The position numbers were made by a program, and so were the translations under genes. The notes beneath the pieces were generated by a model. It worked only from the letters and a program-made list of their open reading frames with translations. It made no database searches and was not told the DNA's origin. Positions 17,337 to 26,287 of a stretch of 32,894 bases of DNA are shown in pieces; position 1 is the first letter of the stretch; every line of letters starts with the position of its first letter. This DNA comes from an uncultured Bacillota bacterium (GTDB taxonomy: Bacteria; Bacillota_I; Bacilli_A; RF39; UBA660), in contig CAMENK010000001.1 of NCBI GenBank assembly GCA_945928335.1, positions 1-32,894 of the forward strand, in the 5' to 3' direction.

Positions 17337-17350
17337 AGTAGGTGATTGAC

Positions 17351-19096
17351 ATGAAAAATAAACCATTGGTATCAATTATTATTCCAGTTTATAATGGAGA
17401 AGATTATGTTAAAGAAGCAATTGATAGTGCTTTAAATCAAACTTATGATAATAAAGAAATTATCGTTGTAAATGATGGTAGTTTTGATAAAACTGAAACT
17501 ATATGTTTAAAATATGGTAAAAAGATTAAATATTTTTCTAAGGAAAATGGTGGGGTATCTACTGCACTTAATTTAGCTATAAAAAAAGCTTCTGGAGAAT
17601 ATATATCTTGGTTAAGTCACGATGATTTATATTATCCTAATAAAATAGAAGATGAAGTAAAAATAGCAAATAATAATACTATTATTTATAGTGATTATGA
17701 TTTGATAGATGAGAATGGAAATAATATTGGGAATATAATTTTACCTCATGAAAAATTAGAAAATAAAAATTCTTTACCTCTTATGAAGGGACTTATAAAT
17801 GGAATAACATTGTTAATACCTAAAAAAGCTTTTATTGATTGTGGTGAGTTTAATATAGATTTAAAATGTACTCAAGATTATGATATGTGGTTTAGAATGT
17901 TGACAAAAGGTTATAATTTTGTACATCTAGAGCAGTCTTTAGCATCATCTCGTCAACACAGAAATCAAACAACTAATACGAGTACTAAAATGGTTAGTGA
18001 AGGAAATACACTTTGGAAGAATATGACATTTAATATGCCAAAGGATATCATTTTAAAAGATTTTAAAACAGAATATTCTTTTTATAAACAGGTTGCTAGT
18101 GTTTTAAAATTTTCGCCTTATCAAGAAGCTTATAAATCAGTTGTGAAAAAATTTGATAGTCTAGATAGAACTATTGATGTTTCTAATAAAAAAGTTAGTG
18201 TAATTATTCCTTTTTATGATGAAAGTATTGATATAATTAAAAGAGCAGTAACTTCGGTTATTGAACAAACTCATAAAAATTTAGAAATTTTGCTAATAAA
18301 TGATAATCCTACTAATTATAAAAGGAAATCAATAAATGAAATTTTAACTGATAAGAGAATTAAATATATAGAAAATAAGAAAAATTCTGGTGTTTCTTTT
18401 TCTAGAAATTTTGGAATATCTAAAGCTACAGGAGATTATATTGCCTTTTTAGATGCTGATGATGTTTTTATGAAGGATAAGATTGAAATTCAATTGGAAG
18501 AATTGGAAAGAAATCAGGCTGTTTTTTCACATACTTCCTATATTTTACATACTGAAGATTCTGAAACTATTATGAATTCTGGAGAACAAGATGGAGATAT
18601 ATTAAGAGAAATTATTACTTGTTGTAGAATTGCTACACCTACTGTAATGATAAAAAAGAGTGTATTTGATGAACATGGATATTCTTTTGAAGAAAAAATA
18701 GGAATTGGTGAAGATAATTGTTTATGGATGGATATTTTAATAAATTATGAAGCTGTTGGAATTAATAAACCTCTTTCAATTGTTTATGTTGATGAACAAA
18801 GTGCGGCTTATAATAATGATAAGCAATATATTGGATTAAAAAATATTTTGATTCACGCTTTAAACGATTCTAGAATAAATAAATATAAAAAAGAAGTTTG
18901 TTTGTTGGCATATAATTTTTCTCGTACTAATTTATATTTAAGTAATGATGATTATGAACTTCAAAGTATTTTAAATAGCAGATCATGGAAAATCACTAAA
19001 CCGTTAAGACTAGCAAGTAAAACTGTAAGGTCTTTGAAAGAAAATGGTTTTAAACGTACAATGATTTTAATTAAAAGGCATATATGCAAAAAATAA
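17351..19096 (+). CDS. Tandem family 2 glycosyltransferase (two GT-A domains)
   Basis: 581 residues from the ATG at 17351, preceded by AGGTGA at good spacing. A GTG nine bases earlier lies within that site. Domain 1 begins VSIIIPVYNGEDYV near residue 7 and has NDGSFDKTE and the SHDDLY metal site. Domain 2 begins VSVIIPFYDES near residue 283, with LINDN and AFLDADDVF. The C-terminus carries SRSWKITKPLR, a tail found in many polysaccharide glycosyltransferases. Two active sites in one chain could build a disaccharide step or alternate two linkages. It overlaps the next glycosyltransferase by 13 bases. The sugar donors are unknown; the 6-deoxy-L-hexosamine made next door is a candidate. Confidence 0.87.
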   Translation: MKNKPLVSIIIPVYNGEDYVKEAIDSALNQTYDNKEIIVVNDGSFDKTETICLKYGKKIKYFSKENGGVSTALNLAIKKASGEYISWLSHDDLYYPNKIEDEVKIANNNTIIYSDYDLIDENGNNIGNIILPHEKLENKNSLPLMKGLINGITLLIPKKAFIDCGEFNIDLKCTQDYDMWFRMLTKGYNFVHLEQSLASSRQHRNQTTNTSTKMVSEGNTLWKNMTFNMPKDIILKDFKTEYSFYKQVASVLKFSPYQEAYKSVVKKFDSLDRTIDVSNKKVSVIIPFYDESIDIIKRAVTSVIEQTHKNLEILLINDNPTNYKRKSINEILTDKRIKYIENKKNSGVSFSRNFGISKATGDYIAFLDADDVFMKDKIEIQLEELERNQAVFSHTSYILHTEDSETIMNSGEQDGDILREIITCCRIATPTVMIKKSVFDEHGYSFEEKIGIGEDNCLWMDILINYEAVGINKPLSIVYVDEQSAAYNNDKQYIGLKNILIHALNDSRINKYKKEVCLLAYNFSRTNLYLSNDDYELQSILNSRSWKITKPLRLASKTVRSLKENGFKRTMILIKRHICKK

Positions 19097-20217
19097 CTAT
19101 TTTAGCGTTGCACTTAGATTTTGGCGGTATTGAAAAATATATTTCTCTTTTATGTAAAATGTTTGAAAAGGATTTTGATATAGAAATAATTTCAACTTAT
19201 AAATTTAGAGAAATACCGGCTTTTAATTTTGATAATAATATTAAGATTAAATATTTGATTACTGATAATTTAGAAAATGTTTCTATAAAGAAATTATTAA
19301 AAAATAAAAAATTTATAAAAATATTAAAAGAGATTTTAAGAAGGAGTAAAATTAAAAGATTAGCAAAAACTTCAAATATTAAAGTTATACAATCTTTGGC
19401 TTCAGATTATGTTATTACTACTAGAACATTTCATAATTCTTTAGTTAATAAATATTTAAAGAATAGTAATATCATTAAGATTGCTACTGAACATAATTAT
19501 CATAATAATGATAGAAAGTATATAAAAAAATTTATTAAATCCGTAACTAATTTTGATTATGTAGTTCATTGTACACAAGAATTATATGATTTTTATAAAG
19601 ATAAAATTAAAAATGCTAAGAATATTTTAATACCAAATCCTGTTTATATTGAAGGTAATAATATATCTAGTTTAAATAATAAAAATATTTTAGCCGTAGG
19701 GAGAATTTCTCCTGAAAAAGGTTTTTTTGATTTAGTGGATGTAATGGAGATTGTTAATTCTTTAGATAAAGATATTTATTTAACTATTTGTGGTGATGGA
19801 TATCAAATTAGTGATCTTAAAAGTTATATTGAATCTAAAAAATTAGACAAGAATATAATCGTAACTGGATTCTTAGGTGGAAAAGATTTGGAGAATAAAT
19901 ATTTAAATGCTTCAACTTTTGTTATGACTTCTATAACTGAAGCATTTGGATTGGTTATATTAGAGGCAATGCATTATGGATTACCTTGTATTTCTTTTAG
20001 TAGTGCGTCTGGTGCAAGATATTTATTAAAAGATAGTACAGGAATTCTTATAGATAATAGAAACAAGGATAAGATGGCAAGAACAATTATAGATTTATTA
20101 AACGATAAAAATTCTTTGTTATATTATCAAAATAAAAGTCTTAACAAGGTTAAGGAATTTGATTTAGAACATATTTATAAAAAATGGAAAGATTTGATTT
20201 TTGATAAAGTAAATTAA
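19084..20217 (+). CDS. Family 4 glycosyltransferase
   Basis: 377 residues with a GT-B fold. The N-terminal Rossmann half opens ITILALHLDFGGIEKYI, the usual glycine-rich start of GT4 enzymes. The C-terminal half has GRISPEKGFFDL near 206, CGDG, VTGFLGG, and the retaining-enzyme EX7E motif EAFGLVILE followed by AMHYGLP. It starts within the end of the tandem GT2 gene with AAAAGG upstream, so translation is coupled. It is clearly related to the first ~370 residues of the protein at 20339, with the same opening and the same order of motifs, so the two arose by local duplication. Acceptor and donor are unknown. Confidence 0.88.
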   Translation: MQKITILALHLDFGGIEKYISLLCKMFEKDFDIEIISTYKFREIPAFNFDNNIKIKYLITDNLENVSIKKLLKNKKFIKILKEILRRSKIKRLAKTSNIKVIQSLASDYVITTRTFHNSLVNKYLKNSNIIKIATEHNYHNNDRKYIKKFIKSVTNFDYVVHCTQELYDFYKDKIKNAKNILIPNPVYIEGNNISSLNNKNILAVGRISPEKGFFDLVDVMEIVNSLDKDIYLTICGDGYQISDLKSYIESKKLDKNIIVTGFLGGKDLENKYLNASTFVMTSITEAFGLVILEAMHYGLPCISFSSASGARYLLKDSTGILIDNRNKDKMARTIIDLLNDKNSLLYYQNKSLNKVKEFDLEHIYKKWKDLIFDKVN

Positions 20218-20312
20218 TCTTTATTGTTTATTATAAAAAAATTGTTTATAATATTTTTATTAAAAATAAAATTTAAAATAATTTTATTTTTTTTAATATA
20301 TATTTATTTACG

Positions 20313-20321
20313 TGATATAAT
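20313..20321 (+). promoter_or_regulatory. Extended -10 promoter for the GT4-Alg14 gene
   Basis: TGATATAAT matches TGnTATAAT, 17 bases before the ATG at 20339. The 120 bases before it are almost pure A/T and show no convincing -35 or terminator. Confidence 0.5.
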
Positions 20322-20338
20322 AAAAGAAAAGGAGTATT

Positions 20339-21940
20339 ATGAAAAAGATTACAATTTTATCTTTACATTTAGGTGTTGGTGGTATAGAAAAATATATAAC
20401 TAGTTTGAGTAAAATGCTTAGTTCTGATTATGAAGTAGAAATGATTATAACTTATAAACTTAAGGAAGTACCTTCATTTAATATAGGAAAAAATATAAAA
20501 ATAACATATTTAATTGATGGTGGGCCTAATAGGGATGAAATAAGAAAATGTGTAAAAAGGCATAAATATTTAAAATTATTAAAGGAAATTATAAAAGCTA
20601 TTAAAATTTTATATTTAAAAAGGGCAAGAACTAAAAAGGCAATTAAAAATTTGGAAACTGACTATTTAATTACTACTAGAACATATGAAACTAAATTAGC
20701 AAATAAAATTCTTAAAAATAATAAAGTTAAGTTAATTGCTACTGATCATAATTACCCTGATAAAAAATATAAAACTAAATTAATAAAGGCTACTACTAAT
20801 TTTGATAGATTAGTTTTAGTAAATAGTGAAATAAGAGATATTTATAAACAAGAAATTGGATTAAAAGCTATATGTATAAATAATTTTATTGATGACTTAT
20901 CTAAAGAGAAGAGTAATTTAGGTACTAAAAATATTATATCGGTTGGTAGATTTTCTAAGGAGAAGGGCTTTATTGATTTAATTGATATAATGTCTTTGAT
21001 AATAAAAAAAGATAATAAAGTTACTTTGACTTTAGTAGGAGATGGAGAAGAAAAAGAAAATATTCAAAATAGAATAAAGGAATTGAAACTTGAAAATAAC
21101 ATAAAGTTAACTGGATATCTAAATCAAGAAGAAATAAAAAGTGAGTTATTAAAATCTAGTCTTTTTTGTATGACTAGTGAAGTAGAAAGTTTTGGCTTAG
21201 TAATATTGGAAGCAATGAATCTAGGAGTACCTGTAGTTGCTTTTGAATCTGCATGTGGTCCAAGAGTACTTCTTAGAAATGGAGCGGGTATTTTAATAAA
21301 AGAACGTAATAAAGAAGATTTTGCTAATTGTGTATTAGATTTACTTAATAATAAAAGTAAATTGAAGAAATTATCTGATTTGTCTAAAAAGGAGATTGAA
21401 AATTATACTTCAGATGTAATAAAACAAGAGTGGTTAAAATTATTAAATGATGTAAATAAATTATCACGCAAAAAAGTAATGTTTATATCTAGTACTGGAG
21501 GACATTTAAATGAACTTTTAATGTTAAAGAGCATGTTTAACAAGTATAACTATTTTTTAATTACTGAAAATACTGCTTCTAATAAAAATTTAAAAAATAA
21601 GTATGGTAAAAAGAAAGTTGGATTTTTAGTGTACGGGACTAGAAAACATATTTTTTCTTATATTTTTAAAATTATTTTTAATAGTTTTAAAAGTTTATAT
21701 TATTTTATAAAAATTAGACCTAGTTTTATTGTTTCAACTGGTGCTCATACTGCTGGACCGATGTGCTTAATTGGACATCTTTTAGGGGCTAAAATAATTT
21801 TTATTGAAACATTTGCAAATAGTGAAACTAAAACTATTACTGGAAGTTTAGTTTATAAATTTGCTGATTTGTTTATAGTTCAGTGGGAAAGTATGCTAGA
21901 AAATTATCCTAATGCTGTGTTTGGAGGTTGGATATATTGA
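20339..21940 (+). CDS. Fusion of a GT4 glycosyltransferase with an Alg14-like (EpsE/CpsF-type) membrane subunit
   Basis: 533 residues. Residues 1 to about 370 form a GT-B GT4 enzyme: ITILSLHLGVGGIEKYI at the start, SVGRFSKEKGFIDL, GDGEEKENI, and the EX7E motif ESFGLVILE followed by AMNLGVP. From about 380 a second module begins, KKVMFISSTGGHLNELLML, and continues with RPSFIVSTGAHTAGPMC and IFIETFANSETKT. This is the Alg14/Cps14F pattern: the membrane-anchoring, acceptor-binding half of a two-part UDP-sugar transferase. The stop codon overlaps the start of the Alg13-like gene. The chain therefore carries a whole transferase plus half of another, which probably channels the intermediate between two successive steps. 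Confidence 0.88.
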   Translation: MKKITILSLHLGVGGIEKYITSLSKMLSSDYEVEMIITYKLKEVPSFNIGKNIKITYLIDGGPNRDEIRKCVKRHKYLKLLKEIIKAIKILYLKRARTKKAIKNLETDYLITTRTYETKLANKILKNNKVKLIATDHNYPDKKYKTKLIKATTNFDRLVLVNSEIRDIYKQEIGLKAICINNFIDDLSKEKSNLGTKNIISVGRFSKEKGFIDLIDIMSLIIKKDNKVTLTLVGDGEEKENIQNRIKELKLENNIKLTGYLNQEEIKSELLKSSLFCMTSEVESFGLVILEAMNLGVPVVAFESACGPRVLLRNGAGILIKERNKEDFANCVLDLLNNKSKLKKLSDLSKKEIENYTSDVIKQEWLKLLNDVNKLSRKKVMFISSTGGHLNELLMLKSMFNKYNYFLITENTASNKNLKNKYGKKKVGFLVYGTRKHIFSYIFKIIFNSFKSLYYFIKIRPSFIVSTGAHTAGPMCLIGHLLGAKIIFIETFANSETKTITGSLVYKFADLFIVQWESMLENYPNAVFGGWIY

Positions 21941-22416
21941 TATTTGTGACGGTTGGTACTCAAGATGTACCTTTTGATAGATTATTAAAAGAAGTTGATA
22001 AATGTATAATTGATGGGACAATAAAGGAAGAAGTTATAGTTCAGTCAGGTAATACTAAATTTAAATCTAAAAATATGAAGATGGTTAATTTATTACCTAT
22101 GGAGGATTTTAAAAAGATTATTAGTGAGGCTAGTATTATAATTGCGCATGGTGGGGTTGGTACTATTACTGATGGAATATCTAACGATAAAGTAGTTATT
22201 GCATGTCCTCGACTTGCTAAATATAAAGAGGCTGTAAACGATCACCAAATTCAAATTATTAAGCAATTTGATAAAATGGGTTTTATAATTCCTTTATATA
22301 ATCCTAAAGAATTGAAAATAGCTTTAGAAAGGGCAAAGGAATTCAAAATAAAAAAATATAGGAGTAATACTTCTAATATGATTAAACTAATAGAAAAATT
22401 TATTGATAACAATTAA
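21937..22416 (+). CDS. Alg13-like (EpsF/Cps14G-type) glycosyltransferase subunit
   Basis: 159 residues starting at TTG 21937, chosen because GGAGG at 21923-21927 stands 9 bases upstream and the TTGA overlaps the previous stop. Another TTG at 21928 is too close to that site. The protein opens MIFVTVGTQDVPFDRL, the Alg13/Cps14G opening, and has IIAHGGVGTITDGISNDKV, the GT28-type UDP-sugar binding loop, then NDHQIQI. In streptococcal capsules the pair forms a two-part galactosyltransferase, with this half catalytic. Here its partner is the C-terminal module of the upstream fusion. The donor sugar is not known. Confidence 0.9.
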   Translation: MIFVTVGTQDVPFDRLLKEVDKCIIDGTIKEEVIVQSGNTKFKSKNMKMVNLLPMEDFKKIISEASIIIAHGGVGTITDGISNDKVVIACPRLAKYKEAVNDHQIQIIKQFDKMGFIIPLYNPKELKIALERAKEFKIKKYRSNTSNMIKLIEKFIDNN

Positions 22417-22419
22417 AAT

Positions 22420-22440
22420 AGGCACATTTGTGTCTTTTTA
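22420..22440 (+). terminator. Terminator at the end of the polymer locus
   Basis: AGGCAC (22420-22425) pairs with GTGTCT (22430-22435) with one G-T pair around an ATTT loop, followed by TTTTATTTT. Confidence 0.65.
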
Positions 22441-22457
22441 TTTTAAATTAAAAAGTG

Positions 22458-22463
22458 TATAAT
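22458..22463 (+). promoter_or_regulatory. Candidate -10 for nifJ
   Basis: TATAAT ends 16 bases before the chosen nifJ ATG. The implied transcript start near 22470 argues against an upstream ATG at 22465 being used. The -35 is weak. Confidence 0.45.
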
Positions 22464-22479
22464 TATGATAGGTGATGAT

Positions 22480-25400
22480 ATGAAAATAACGAGTGTAATG
22501 GATGGAAATGAAGCATGCGCTAGTGCTGCTTATAATTTTACTGAAGTTAGTGGAATATATCCTATAACTCCTTCTAGTGCAATGGCAACTTTGTGTGATA
22601 AATGGTCTAGCTCTGGAAAGAAAAATATCTTTAATGAGAAAGTAAGTGTTATTGAAATGCAAAGTGAAGCAGGCGCTAGTGCTTTGATGCATGGTTCTTT
22701 ACAAAGTGGAAGATTAACAACTACTTTTACTGCTAGTCAAGGACTTCTTTTGATGATTCCTAGTATGTATAAAATGGCAGGAGAATTATTACCTGGTGTT
22801 ATTCATGTTGCGGCAAGGAGTTTATCTACTCATGCTTTATCTATTTTTGGTGATCATCAAGATGTCTATAGTACACGCGCTACGGGATTTGCTATTCTTT
22901 CGAGTGCTAGTGTTCAAGATGCTTATAATTTAGCATTGGTTAGTCATTTATCAGCTATTAAGGGAAGGATACCATTCTTACACTTTTTTGATGGTTTTAG
23001 AACAAGTCATGAACTTAATAAGATATATACTTTAGAAAGTGATGATATTAAGCCTTTAATAGATATGGAAGCTTTAAATAATTTTAGACAAAATAGTTTA
23101 AATATTGGTAAAAGTATTACAAGAGGATGTAGTGAAACAGAGGATGTTTATTTTCAAAATACTGAAGTTAGAAATAAGTATTATGAAGAACTACCCGATA
23201 TAGTTAATAATTATATGAAAAGTATAAATGAAATTACTGGTGAAGATTATAAACCTTTTAATTACTATGGTGATAAATCTGCTAAGAATATAATTGTGGC
23301 TATGGGTAGTGTAACTGATACTATTAAGAGTGTTGTAGATGATTTAAATAATAATGGTTATAAGACAGGTGTTATTATTGTTAGACTTTATAGACCATGG
23401 AGTACTAAGTATTTTTTGAGTGTTTTACCAAAGAGTGTAGAGAAAATTACTGTTTTAGATAGAACTAAAGAAGCTGGTAGTTTGGCTGAACCATTGTATT
23501 TGGATGTTGTTACTACATTAAAGGGTGAAAATATTGAAATAGTCGGGGGAAGATATGGTTTATCAAGTAAAAATACTAGTCCTCAAGATATAAAGAGTGT
23601 ATTTGATAATATGGAAAAACTTAAGATGAAAGATCATTTTACAGTTGGAATTATTGATGATGTTACTAATACTAGTTTGGAAGTTAAAGATTATGAACTT
23701 AAGACTAATTATAAAGAAATTAAAGTGTTTGGTTTTGGTTCAGATGGAATGGTAAGTGCCAGTAAGAATATTTTAAAAGTTATTGGGGAAAAACCTAATG
23801 AATTTGTACAAGGTTATTTTGAGTATGATTCTAAAAAAAGTGGTGGAGTTACTATTAGTCATTTAAGAATTAGTAAAGATAAAATAAATGCTCCTTATTA
23901 TTTGACTAGTCCTAATTTAATTGTAGTTTCAAAAGATTCTTATTTAACTAAGTATGATTTATTAGAAGGTATAAAAAAGAATGGTATTTTCTTACTTAAT
24001 ACGTCTATGTCTGATGAAGAGTTAAATAAGGTTATGCCTGATGAGATGAAAAGTATTATTAAAGATAAGAAAATTAAAGTATTTGTTACTAATGCAGATG
24101 ATTTAGCTAGAAAGTATAATTTGAATGGAAAGATAAATAATATTATTTCTTATTATGTACTTAAGATGTTAGGGTTAAGTGGTGGAGATTTAGTAAGATT
24201 TAAAGAAATTGTTAAGAAAACTTATAATGATAAAGGTAAAGATGTCATTGAAGCTAATTTAAATGCTATTGATGAGAGTATAGATTATCTTAGAGAGTTA
24301 AATAGTGATGTTTTAATAATAAATGGAGACTCTAAAGATATAAATGATACTATACTTGATAAGATGCTTGTTAGACGTGGTAATATGCTTAAAGTTAGTG
24401 ATTTTATTGGACATGAAGATGGTACTTTTGAAGGTGGTACTAGTGCTTCTGATAAGAGAAAGATATCTAATTTAGTTCCAAATTGGTGTAAGGAAAATTG
24501 TATTGAGTGTAATATGTGTTCATTTATTTGTCCTCATTCAGTTATAAAGCCTTTTTCACTTTCTTTAGAGGATGTTGAAAAAAGTCCAATTGATAAGAGT
24601 GATACTATAAAGAGTGTCGGTGAAGAGAATAAAGGATTTTATTTAAGTATAAATAGTGATAACTGTACTGGGTGTACTTTGTGTACTAGAATATGTCCTG
24701 GTAAAGATGGGGAAAAAGCTTTAGTTATGGGTAATGCTGATTCTAAAAATGATGAGATATGTGATTATTTAAAAGAGAATGTTATTAATGATGTACCTTT
24801 TTCTAAGTTTAGTGTTAAGGGATTAGGATTTGTTAAATCTGATTTTGAGTTTCCAGGAGCGTGTGCTGGTTGTGGAGAAACTGTTTATTTAAAAACCTTA
24901 ACTAGTTTATTTAAAGATGAGATAGTTATTTCAAATGCGACAGGATGTAGTTCTATTTATGGAGCTAGTTTACCTTGTACGCCTTATAAAACTCCTTGGA
25001 TAAGTTCTTTATTTGAGGATAATGCTGAATTTGGGTATGGCCTTTATACTGGTTATAAGAATGCAAGAAATAGAATTAAAGAACTAATGATAGAAACTAA
25101 AAATGATGTTACTGAAGACGTTAAAGAAACATTTAAATTATGGATAGACAATATGGAAGATGTTGATATTACTAATCAAGTTAAAGATAAGTTGGAAAAT
25201 TCTAATATTAGTTCAGAGCTAAGAAACTTATTATCTTATATTCCAGCAAGAAAAGTTTGGATAATCGGTGGAGATGGATGGGCTTATGATATTGGATTTG
25301 GTGGACTTGATCATGTTTTAAGAAGTAATGAAAATGTTAAAGTTTTAGTTTTAGATTCTGAGGTATATTCTAATACTGGTGGGCAGACATCTAAATCTAC

Positions 25401-25896
25401 TAGAATTGGGGCAGTAGCAGAATTTTCTAGTTTAGGTAAATTAAAACCTAAGAAAGATTTATTCCAAGTCGCTATGAATATTCCTAATTGTTATGTTGCA
25501 AGTGTAAGTGCTGGTGCAAATGGTATGCAAACAATAAAAGCATTTAAAGAGGCAAATGAGCATAATGGACCAAGTGTAATTATTGCGTATAGTACTTGTA
25601 TTGCACATGGTATTAAAGGTGGACTTAAGAATAGTATTGATGAACAAAAATTGTTAGTAGAAAGTGGATATAATATTTTAATGAGATATAATCCTGAATC
25701 TGACAAGTTAACTATTGATTCTAAAGAACCTAACTTTAGTCTATATGAAACTGTTTTTGAAAAGGAATTAAGATATAAGAATTTACAAGAATTAAATAAG
25801 GAAGATTATAATAGGTTATATGAAGAACATATGGCAAATGCAAAAAAAAGATATGAATACTATGTAAACATATCTCAAAAGCAAGAACAAAAGTAA
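22480..25896 (+). CDS. nifJ: Pyruvate:ferredoxin (flavodoxin) oxidoreductase
   Basis: 1138 residues from the ATG at 22480, which has AGGTGA just upstream. It is a single-chain homodimeric-type enzyme converting pyruvate and CoA to acetyl-CoA, CO2 and reduced ferredoxin, central to anaerobic metabolism. In order it shows the pyrimidine-binding domain with GIYPITPSSAMA, a CoA/transketolase C-like domain, the gamma domain, and a 2[4Fe-4S] ferredoxin domain with CIECNMCSFICP and CTGCTLCTRICP. The thiamine-diphosphate domain follows, with GACAGCGET, NATGCSSIYGAS, GGDGWAYDIGFGG and YSNTGGQTSKST. Length and cofactor motifs are complete. It stands as its own unit between the polymer locus and the recG region. 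Confidence 0.97.
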   Translation: MKITSVMDGNEACASAAYNFTEVSGIYPITPSSAMATLCDKWSSSGKKNIFNEKVSVIEMQSEAGASALMHGSLQSGRLTTTFTASQGLLLMIPSMYKMAGELLPGVIHVAARSLSTHALSIFGDHQDVYSTRATGFAILSSASVQDAYNLALVSHLSAIKGRIPFLHFFDGFRTSHELNKIYTLESDDIKPLIDMEALNNFRQNSLNIGKSITRGCSETEDVYFQNTEVRNKYYEELPDIVNNYMKSINEITGEDYKPFNYYGDKSAKNIIVAMGSVTDTIKSVVDDLNNNGYKTGVIIVRLYRPWSTKYFLSVLPKSVEKITVLDRTKEAGSLAEPLYLDVVTTLKGENIEIVGGRYGLSSKNTSPQDIKSVFDNMEKLKMKDHFTVGIIDDVTNTSLEVKDYELKTNYKEIKVFGFGSDGMVSASKNILKVIGEKPNEFVQGYFEYDSKKSGGVTISHLRISKDKINAPYYLTSPNLIVVSKDSYLTKYDLLEGIKKNGIFLLNTSMSDEELNKVMPDEMKSIIKDKKIKVFVTNADDLARKYNLNGKINNIISYYVLKMLGLSGGDLVRFKEIVKKTYNDKGKDVIEANLNAIDESIDYLRELNSDVLIINGDSKDINDTILDKMLVRRGNMLKVSDFIGHEDGTFEGGTSASDKRKISNLVPNWCKENCIECNMCSFICPHSVIKPFSLSLEDVEKSPIDKSDTIKSVGEENKGFYLSINSDNCTGCTLCTRICPGKDGEKALVMGNADSKNDEICDYLKENVINDVPFSKFSVKGLGFVKSDFEFPGACAGCGETVYLKTLTSLFKDEIVISNATGCSSIYGASLPCTPYKTPWISSLFEDNAEFGYGLYTGYKNARNRIKELMIETKNDVTEDVKETFKLWIDNMEDVDITNQVKDKLENSNISSELRNLLSYIPARKVWIIGGDGWAYDIGFGGLDHVLRSNENVKVLVLDSEVYSNTGGQTSKSTRIGAVAEFSSLGKLKPKKDLFQVAMNIPNCYVASVSAGANGMQTIKAFKEANEHNGPSVIIAYSTCIAHGIKGGLKNSIDEQKLLVESGYNILMRYNPESDKLTIDSKEPNFSLYETVFEKELRYKNLQELNKEDYNRLYEEHMANAKKRYEYYVNISQKQEQK

Positions 25897-25915
25897 ATTT
25901 TAATAAATTAAAATT
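25896..25915. repeat. A/T palindrome just after nifJ
   Basis: AATTTTAAT and ATTAAAATT form a perfect 9-bp inverted repeat around two bases, touching the nifJ stop. There is no T tract on the plus strand after it, so as a nifJ terminator it is weak. It lies where a guide segment would fall if the minus-strand element beside it is omega-RNA-like. Confidence 0.45.
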
Positions 25916-26125
25916 CGCTCCCATTACCTCACGGTAATGGATTTCCTGCTTCATAGAATATGTATCCATACTTCTCCACAGGCTTAAAATCCGATAGTCA
26001 CTACCGTACTTAGCATTCCATATTAGTTATCTTCTTGTTATTTATGACTTTATAATATTTCCTAACATTTTTTAATCTCCTTACACTAGTACATCAATTA
26101 TACAAGTCTAAAGATAAATTGTCAA
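25916..26125 (-). ncRNA. Minus-strand transcription unit resembling an IS200/IS605 tnpB tail and right end (omega-RNA-like relic)
   Basis: A consensus promoter on the minus strand (TTGACA at 26125-26120, 17 bases, TATAAT at 26102-26097) is followed by AAGGAG and an 8-codon frame MLGNIIKS (26068-26042). Then about 110 non-coding bases lead to a short frame (25997-25929) ending YEAGNPLP, a tail I associate with TnpB C-termini, although it is preceded by stops. The tail DNA flows into a perfect 8-bp hairpin, CCATTACC/GGTAATGG (25940-25921), with a GNRA-type GTGA loop read on this strand, then GGGAGCG. This layout (tnpB end, right-end hairpin, GGGAG) recalls IS605-family right ends that encode omega RNA. 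It could be a deletion relic or a retained RNA gene. No transposase body is present. Confidence 0.4.
26097..26125 (-). promoter_or_regulatory. Consensus sigma-70-type promoter, minus strand
   Basis: TTGACA and TATAAT are both perfect with a 17-base spacer, reading toward nifJ. It is the best promoter match I found in the window, yet no long gene lies downstream of it. Confidence 0.8.
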
Positions 26126-26179
26126 TAGTTTTAACAAACAATTGTACTTTTATTATTTTTACTAAAGAACTTTTCTGTA

Positions 26180-26212
26180 ATATAAAAAGGATTGCCCCCC
26201 TGAGAGCAATCC
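26180..26212 (-). terminator. Minus-strand terminator of a candidate small RNA
   Basis: GGATTGC and GCAATCC (26189-26195, 26206-26212) form a 7-bp stem with a C/G-rich 10-base loop. On the minus strand it is followed by five T residues then ATATT. On the plus strand there is no T tract. Confidence 0.65.
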
Positions 26213-26281
26213 GGAAAAAAGAATAAAAAGGGGTTGGCTAGTGTGATACTAGCACCAATTCGCCTATAAGTGAATTGGTAA
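26180..26281 (-). ncRNA. Candidate ~100-nt structured small RNA, minus strand
   Basis: A promoter (TTGACA at 26316-26311, 17 bases, TAGTAT at 26293-26288) would start transcription near 26281. The predicted RNA has hairpin CCAATTC/GAATTGG (26278-26255), hairpin GCTAGT/ACTAGC (26253-26237), a single-stranded C-rich stretch CAACCCC, a U-rich spacer, and the terminator stem. No open frame of note exists. C-rich single-stranded stretches next to hairpins are known in Gram-positive regulatory RNAs such as RsaE/RoxS, where they bind ribosome-binding sites; that parallel is inference. It could also be part of a plus-strand leader, since the two hairpins are symmetric. Confidence 0.45.
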
Positions 26282-26287
26282 GTCTAT

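Noticed and set aside
22465..22479. Upstream ATG for nifJ giving five more residues
   Set aside because: It has no ribosome site and directly follows the TATAAT box, so the transcript would start after it.
25736..25969. Minus-strand 77-codon frame reading MDTYSMKQEI near its start
   Set aside because: Most of it is antisense to nifJ. Only its first part overlaps the possible tnpB tail, so I treat it as part of that relic and not as a gene.
26189..26278. tRNA or CRISPR-like structure in the nifJ-recG gap
   Set aside because: The hairpins do not form a cloverleaf and lack the T-loop GTTCRA pattern; no regular repeat-spacer series is present.
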